NCBI RefSeq assembly: GCF_947581735.1
Contig: NZ_CANPVT010000008.1
Location: forward strand, 337,846-401,845
DNA from: Candidatus Palauibacter soopunensis
Lineage (GTDB): Bacteria > Gemmatimonadota > Gemmatimonadetes > Palauibacterales > Palauibacteraceae
Length of the DNA: 64,000 nt
Direction: 5' to 3'
The position numbers and the translations under genes were made by a program. A model generated the notes under the pieces. The model did no database searches, was not told the DNA's origin, and saw only the letters and a list, made by a program, of their open reading frames with translations. Positions 60,529 through 64,000 of the stretch are shown here, piece after piece (the first letter of the stretch is position 1; each line of letters starts with the position of its first letter).

Positions 60529-62568
60529 TCACGGAACCAGCGCCTCCGGTTCCAGGACCCAGCGCGTGAGCCACTCCACGTTTCGCGACATGAGATCGCG
60601 CTGGAGACGCGGAGATCTAACTCCATGTGGCTGATCCGGATAAAGGACAAGCGTCGTCGGCGCTTTACCGATGGCGCGCACCGCCTCGAAGAACTGGATG
60701 CTCTGTTCGGCGGGCACCCTCTCATCCCTTTCCCCCACCTGGATCAGGAGCGGTGTCGTCACGTTTTCAACATGGCGGTACGCGGAGCGCTCCTCGTAGA
60801 GATCCCAGTCCTCCCACGGTTTCGGGCCCAGGTAGGTGTGGTAGAACTCGGGGATGTCCGTCTGCGAGTACATGGAGATCAGGTCGTTCGCGCCGGCGCC
60901 CGCGCTCGCGGCCTTGAAGCGGTTGGTCTGCGTGATCCCCCAGTAGGTGTGGTGACCTCCGAAGCTCCATCCGCTCACGGCGAGCCGGTCCGGATCCGCG
61001 ATCCCGCGCTCGACCATGGCGTCCACCCCGGAGTCGATGTCGACCCAGTCCCGGCCGGAGATGTCGCCGCGGTTGAGACCCCGAAAACGCTCGCCGTAAC
61101 CGCTCGAACCCCGGTAGTTCGGCTGCAGGACGGCGAACCCCATGCCCGCGTACACCTGCACCGGATAGGCGCCCCGCGTCGCGTTGAAGCGGTCGGACGA
61201 GATACCGGACGGGCCCCCGTGGATCACGAGGACCATCGGGACGCGGTCCCCCTCCTCGTACCCGACGGGAAGAGTGAGCACGCCTTCGATTTCCTCGCCG
61301 CCGGCGTGCGAAGGCCACGACTCGACCCGCTGTTCGCCGAGCGCGAGGCCGGCCACCTGCGGGTTCACGTCGGTCAGTCGCTCGGGGCGGAACGTGTCAA
61401 GGGGAGTGACGAAGATGTCCGGGGGCGCCATGCCGTCCTCGGCGGTGAACGCGAGGAAGCTCCCATCCGCGGATGCGGAGGCGCCGGAGTAGTAGTGCCG
61501 ACCATCGGTCAGATCGCTCGGCGGGCCCGCCGCCGCGCCGTCCGCGAGGGGGATGCGGTACACGGTGGCTCCGGTGCGCCGCGCGGCGGAGACGATGAGC
61601 CGCGAGCCGTCGATGTGGACGAGGTTCGCGTTCGCGTCCAGGCCGGCCGTGAGAGATACAGGGTCCAGCGCCTGGCCGTCCGCGCCGAACGGCACCCTCC
61701 ACAGCTGTCGATTGAAGGTTCCGAGGAGTTGTCCCGTCCCGGACACGACGAGTCCCGACTCATCGTCCCACGCCACGGGGTTTTCCCCGCCCGGCATGGA
61801 GGTGACGCTCCGGGGCTCGGCTTCCGCGCCCTCCTGAACGTACGTCGCCCCGTAGTAAGTTGTCCTCAGCACGGGCGACGAGCGCGCGCCGAACGCGACG
61901 GCTCGCGAATCCGGGGACCACACGAAAGACACCACGTGAAGACCGTCCGGCGACCACCTCACGCCCTCGCCGGCCACATCGTCCTCGAGTTCGGCAACGT
62001 GGAGGCGCGACCACTGGTCCGTATACACTGAATCCCAGACCATCGGGCGGCCCCGCAGCGCCTCGAGTTCGCGGTCGGTGTCCGTCGACTGGGGGCTCGC
62101 CATGAAGCCGAGCCGCCGGCCGTTGGGCGCGAAGCGGAAGCTCCCGACCGACGTCTCATGGGACGTCACCTGCCATGCCTCGCCACCGTCGGGGCGGATG
62201 CCGTAGACCTGCCTTGTCCCTTCCCGGTCGGAGGAGAAAGCGAGCCATTCTCCCGATGGGTGCCAGACCGGTGCATCGTCGGAACCGGGACGGAACGTGA
62301 GTTGGCGGGCATCGGCGGGGCCTCCCGTCGCGGGGACGACCCACACATCGGTTTCCTGGCGGTCCTCCTCCATGTCGCGTTCCGTGACGACGTAGGCCAC
62401 CCATTGCCCGTCCGGGCTCACGGAGACCTGCGAGAGGCTCCTGAGGGCGAGGACATCCTCGACCGTCATCGGCGGGCCCTCCTGCGCGAACAATCCGCTG
62501 GAGAGGGCGAGGGAAAGGACGGAACCCGCAGCGAAAACCCGGGAGCCGGGGAAGGTCACGGCACGCAT
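60529..62568 (-). CDS. S9-family DPP IV-like peptidase, secreted
   Basis: The 679-residue protein starts at 62568 (AGGGG seven bases upstream) and has a signal peptide (VFAAGSVLSLALSSGLFAQ), a propeller domain (about 30-400; SPDGQWVAYVVTERD, HPSGEWLAFSSDREG) and an S9 catalytic domain with Ser535 (GWSFGGHHTYW), Asp615 (GERDERVP) and His648 (DQPHGVRS). It belongs to the same superfamily as the coupled S9 pair at 52-56 kb but lacks the lipobox. It is 65 bases ahead of the cytochrome c gene, and may be co-transcribed with it. Confidence 0.9.
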   Translation of the reverse strand: MRAVTFPGSRVFAAGSVLSLALSSGLFAQEGPPMTVEDVLALRSLSQVSVSPDGQWVAYVVTERDMEEDRQETDVWVVPATGGPADARQLTFRPGSDDAPVWHPSGEWLAFSSDREGTRQVYGIRPDGGEAWQVTSHETSVGSFRFAPNGRRLGFMASPQSTDTDRELEALRGRPMVWDSVYTDQWSRLHVAELEDDVAGEGVRWSPDGLHVVSFVWSPDSRAVAFGARSSPVLRTTYYGATYVQEGAEAEPRSVTSMPGGENPVAWDDESGLVVSGTGQLLGTFNRQLWRVPFGADGQALDPVSLTAGLDANANLVHIDGSRLIVSAARRTGATVYRIPLADGAAAGPPSDLTDGRHYYSGASASADGSFLAFTAEDGMAPPDIFVTPLDTFRPERLTDVNPQVAGLALGEQRVESWPSHAGGEEIEGVLTLPVGYEEGDRVPMVLVIHGGPSGISSDRFNATRGAYPVQVYAGMGFAVLQPNYRGSSGYGERFRGLNRGDISGRDWVDIDSGVDAMVERGIADPDRLAVSGWSFGGHHTYWGITQTNRFKAASAGAGANDLISMYSQTDIPEFYHTYLGPKPWEDWDLYEERSAYRHVENVTTPLLIQVGERDERVPAEQSIQFFEAVRAIGKAPTTLVLYPDQPHGVRSPRLQRDLMSRNVEWLTRWVLEPEALVP

Positions 62569-62598
62569 GGCACACCCCTGACGTTGGAGAAGCATCGT

Positions 62599-63216
62599 TT
62601 ACTCTTCGCCGCTCACGCCTTGATAGAGCAGGATGAACGCCGCCGCCTGCACGACGTGGTACAGCGCGTTATGGTCGAACCACACTGGGTGGATCGGGAT
62701 CTGTAGCTGCTGGATGGCCGCCGCCGCGAAGGTGAGCCCGAAGCCGATCAGCGCCCGCTGTCGGCTCTTGGTGGGGCGGCGGCGATAGGCCCGCGCGAAG
62801 CGCACGGTGAGATAGATGACGGCGGGGAGATAGAACGCGACCGCGACGGCGAAGGCCTGCCATCCGGCCAGCACAACGGCGGCGTAGGCGATGTAGGCAA
62901 GTCCGGCGATTCGCGTGACCCACCGCGCGCCCGTCGGCCGGCCATCGACCCGTGCGCCCAGGCCCCAGGCCGCGAGCCCCGTCGCCCCGACCGAGAGGAT
63001 CGTAGCCGGCCACAGGACGCGGTATCCGAGGGTCGCGGCGTCCCCGAAGAAGCCGTGCACCGTGCCGCCGAAGAGGGCCGCGGCGCCGGAGCCGGCGAAG
63101 AGTCCCATCGCCCACGGGCGGAGATCGGCCCTCACGTGTGAGCGCCCGCGCCAGACCAGAACGGCGCAGAGCAGGGTGAGCCCGTAGTCGGTCAGCGTGA
63201 CGGCAGGTTCGGTCAA
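62599..63216 (-). CDS. Seven-helix membrane protein (DUF6962-like), unknown function
   Basis: The product has about seven hydrophobic segments (YGLTLLCAVLVW, WAMGLFAGSGAAALFGGTVHGFF, ITRIAGLAYIAYAAVVLAGW among them) and ends ALYHVVQAAAFILLYQGVSGEE. His residues in helices (GGTVHGFFGD, DHNALYHVVQ) resemble DUF6962/ceramidase-like membrane families. A TTG at 63216 (GGAGG 10 bases upstream) is the likely start; an ATG at 63297 is possible but lacks a ribosome-binding site. It is followed 30 bases later by the S9 gene. Confidence 0.65.
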   Translation of the reverse strand: MTEPAVTLTDYGLTLLCAVLVWRGRSHVRADLRPWAMGLFAGSGAAALFGGTVHGFFGDAATLGYRVLWPATILSVGATGLAAWGLGARVDGRPTGARWVTRIAGLAYIAYAAVVLAGWQAFAVAVAFYLPAVIYLTVRFARAYRRRPTKSRQRALIGFGLTFAAAAIQQLQIPIHPVWFDHNALYHVVQAAAFILLYQGVSGEE

Positions 63217-63311
63217 GGCGCTTCGGCCTCCGGTCGGGGAATGGGTTTTTCCTTCTCTGATCGGTATTGTCGGACCATCGCCCGGGGCAATACTCATAAG
63301 GAGGAGGAGCC

Positions 63312-64000
63312 GTGCCTCGATCCCCGCGAACGGTCCGAACGCGCTACCTGCTGCCCGCGCTCATGGGGCTCCTCGCCGCCGGCTGCTCGTCCCCCGGTGG
63401 CGGCGTCGACGAAGCGGGCCGCCTCCCGCTCACGCTGGAGAACGTCTTTACCGCCGGCGGGGGCGCGGGACGCGCGGTGCTCTCGCCCGACGGATCCACG
63501 CTCGCCGTGTCCGGACCCGCCGGCGGCGCGGGCGGACCCGGGGTCCACCTCGTGCCGGTTCCGGCGACGGCGGACGAGGTGGCCGCCGCGGGCGACGCCT
63601 CGACCTTCCGGGTCCCGGGCCGCGCGCCGACGTGGTCGCCGGATGGAGGACGGCTGGCCTTTATCGCCGGAGGGAACCTCCTCGTCGCCGGGACCGGAGA
63701 GCCGGGGCGGGTGGTGGTGGAGGGCGCGAGCGGCCTGCGGGCCCCGTCGTGGTCGCCGGACGGCGAGACGCTCGCCTACTACTCCACGGCGTCCGGCTCC
63801 CAGGACATTTGGCTCGTGGACGCCGCCGGGGCGGGGGGCGGCGCCCCCCCCGCCCCCGGCCGCCGGGGGGGGCCCCGCCCGCCCCCCCGGCCCCCCCGCG
63901 GGGCGGCCCCCCCCCCCCCCCCTTTTTCCCCCCGGGGGGGGGCCGGCCCCCCCGCCGACGCCGATCGCGAGCAACTGCTGATCCAGCGTCTCGGCCGAGA
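63312..64000 (+). CDS. TolB-like propeller lipoprotein (probable S9 peptidase N-terminus), truncated
   Basis: A strong GGAGGAGGA precedes a GTG start. The frame reads a lipoprotein signal (LLPALMGLLAAGC, lipobox Cys25) and propeller repeats (AVLSPDGSTLAVSGPAG, TWSPDGGRLAFIAGGNLLVAG, SWSPDGETLAYYSTASGSQDIWLVDA) closely similar to the S9 lipoprotein at 54024. At about 63825 the frame enters a run of G and C homopolymers lasting to 63955 and becomes meaningless, so the gene's later part cannot be read and the window ends shortly after. Confidence 0.7.
   Translation, partial: MPRSPRTVRTRYLLPALMGLLAAGCSSPGGGVDEAGRLPLTLENVFTAGGGAGRAVLSPDGSTLAVSGPAGGAGGPGVHLVPVPATADEVAAAGDASTFRVPGRAPTWSPDGGRLAFIAGGNLLVAGTGEPGRVVVEGASGLRAPSWSPDGETLAYYSTASGSQDIWLVDAAGAGGGAPPAPGRRGGPRPPPRPPRGAAPPPPPFSPRGGAGPPADADREQLLIQRLGR
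63825..63955. other. A-less G/C homopolymer stretch, probable sequence error
   Basis: About 130 bases consist of long G and C runs with one run of five T and no A. They sit in the middle of an otherwise normal coding gene, after which ordinary sequence resumes (GCCGACGCCGATCGC...). This is characteristic of poor base calls or a gap filled with low-quality sequence rather than biology. Confidence 0.75.

Noticed and set aside
63241..63981. A 246-residue frame over the propeller lipoprotein start
   Set aside because: It is out of frame with the GTG-started lipoprotein, is Arg/Pro/Ser-rich and crosses the homopolymer artefact.
1..64000. Search for tRNA, rRNA, riboswitches and CRISPR arrays
   Set aside because: No cloverleaf, rRNA-like block or regularly spaced repeats were recognised by eye; a covariance-model scan would be needed to exclude small RNAs.

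Overview
The window is a high-GC bacterial chromosome segment, Gram-negative by its outer-membrane beta-barrels, a BamA/TamA-like protein and many Sec, Tat and lipoprotein signal peptides. Its gene content points to Gemmatimonadota or a close relative: secreted sortilin-like BNR proteins, amidases, D-aminoacylase-like amidohydrolases, S9 peptidases, class C-type serine hydrolases and a DUF4097/ECF sigma module. That assignment is inference; there is no rRNA or other marker here. Genes are tightly packed, no gene-free stretch exceeds 300 bases, and many adjacent genes overlap by 1 or 4 bases. No tRNA, rRNA or CRISPR array was seen.

Left part (1-23.5 kb): a truncated BNR/sortilin-like protein and a Tat lipoprotein amidase. 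Then comes a leftward ECF-sigma / anti-sigma / DUF4097 / DUF4097 operon whose sigma gene is split by a complete IS1595-type element (5952-8185). The element has perfect 22-bp ends, an 8-bp target duplication, a transposase and three passenger genes. Next are an EamA permease, a cyclase-family lipoprotein, gamma-glutamyltransferase, a PadR regulator with a palindromic operator coupled to a membrane protein, a D-aminoacylase homologue without its HxH motif, an SPFH protein, a double-PDZ protein, a radical SAM protein, a beta-barrel, a YtcJ-type amidohydrolase and two secreted proteins of unknown function.

Middle (23.5-48 kb): a four-gene coupled operon (DUF3810 metallopeptidase, Na+/H+ antiporter with RCK domain, aminotransferase, DUF4153 membrane protein), a small beta-barrel, a BamA/TamA-like protein, a folate cluster (SDR-folB-folK), a quinone oxidoreductase, two tandem paralogous serine hydrolases, a CapA-type protein, a Tat amidohydrolase and an AddB-AddA type helicase-nuclease pair.

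Right part (48-64 kb): a helix-hairpin-helix membrane protein, an M14 carboxypeptidase, an M66-like metalloprotease lipoprotein coupled to a beta-barrel, two coupled S9 peptidases, a tiny membrane protein, a third serine hydrolase, a cytochrome c / PQQ alcohol dehydrogenase pair with a lanthanide-type Asp, another S9 peptidase, a membrane protein and the start of a further propeller lipoprotein. The last runs into an A-less G/C homopolymer stretch that looks like a sequence error.

Taken together, the segment encodes an envelope and periplasmic hydrolytic repertoire for peptides, amides and possibly D-amino-acid compounds, plus standard folate and DNA-repair functions and one recent transposition event.
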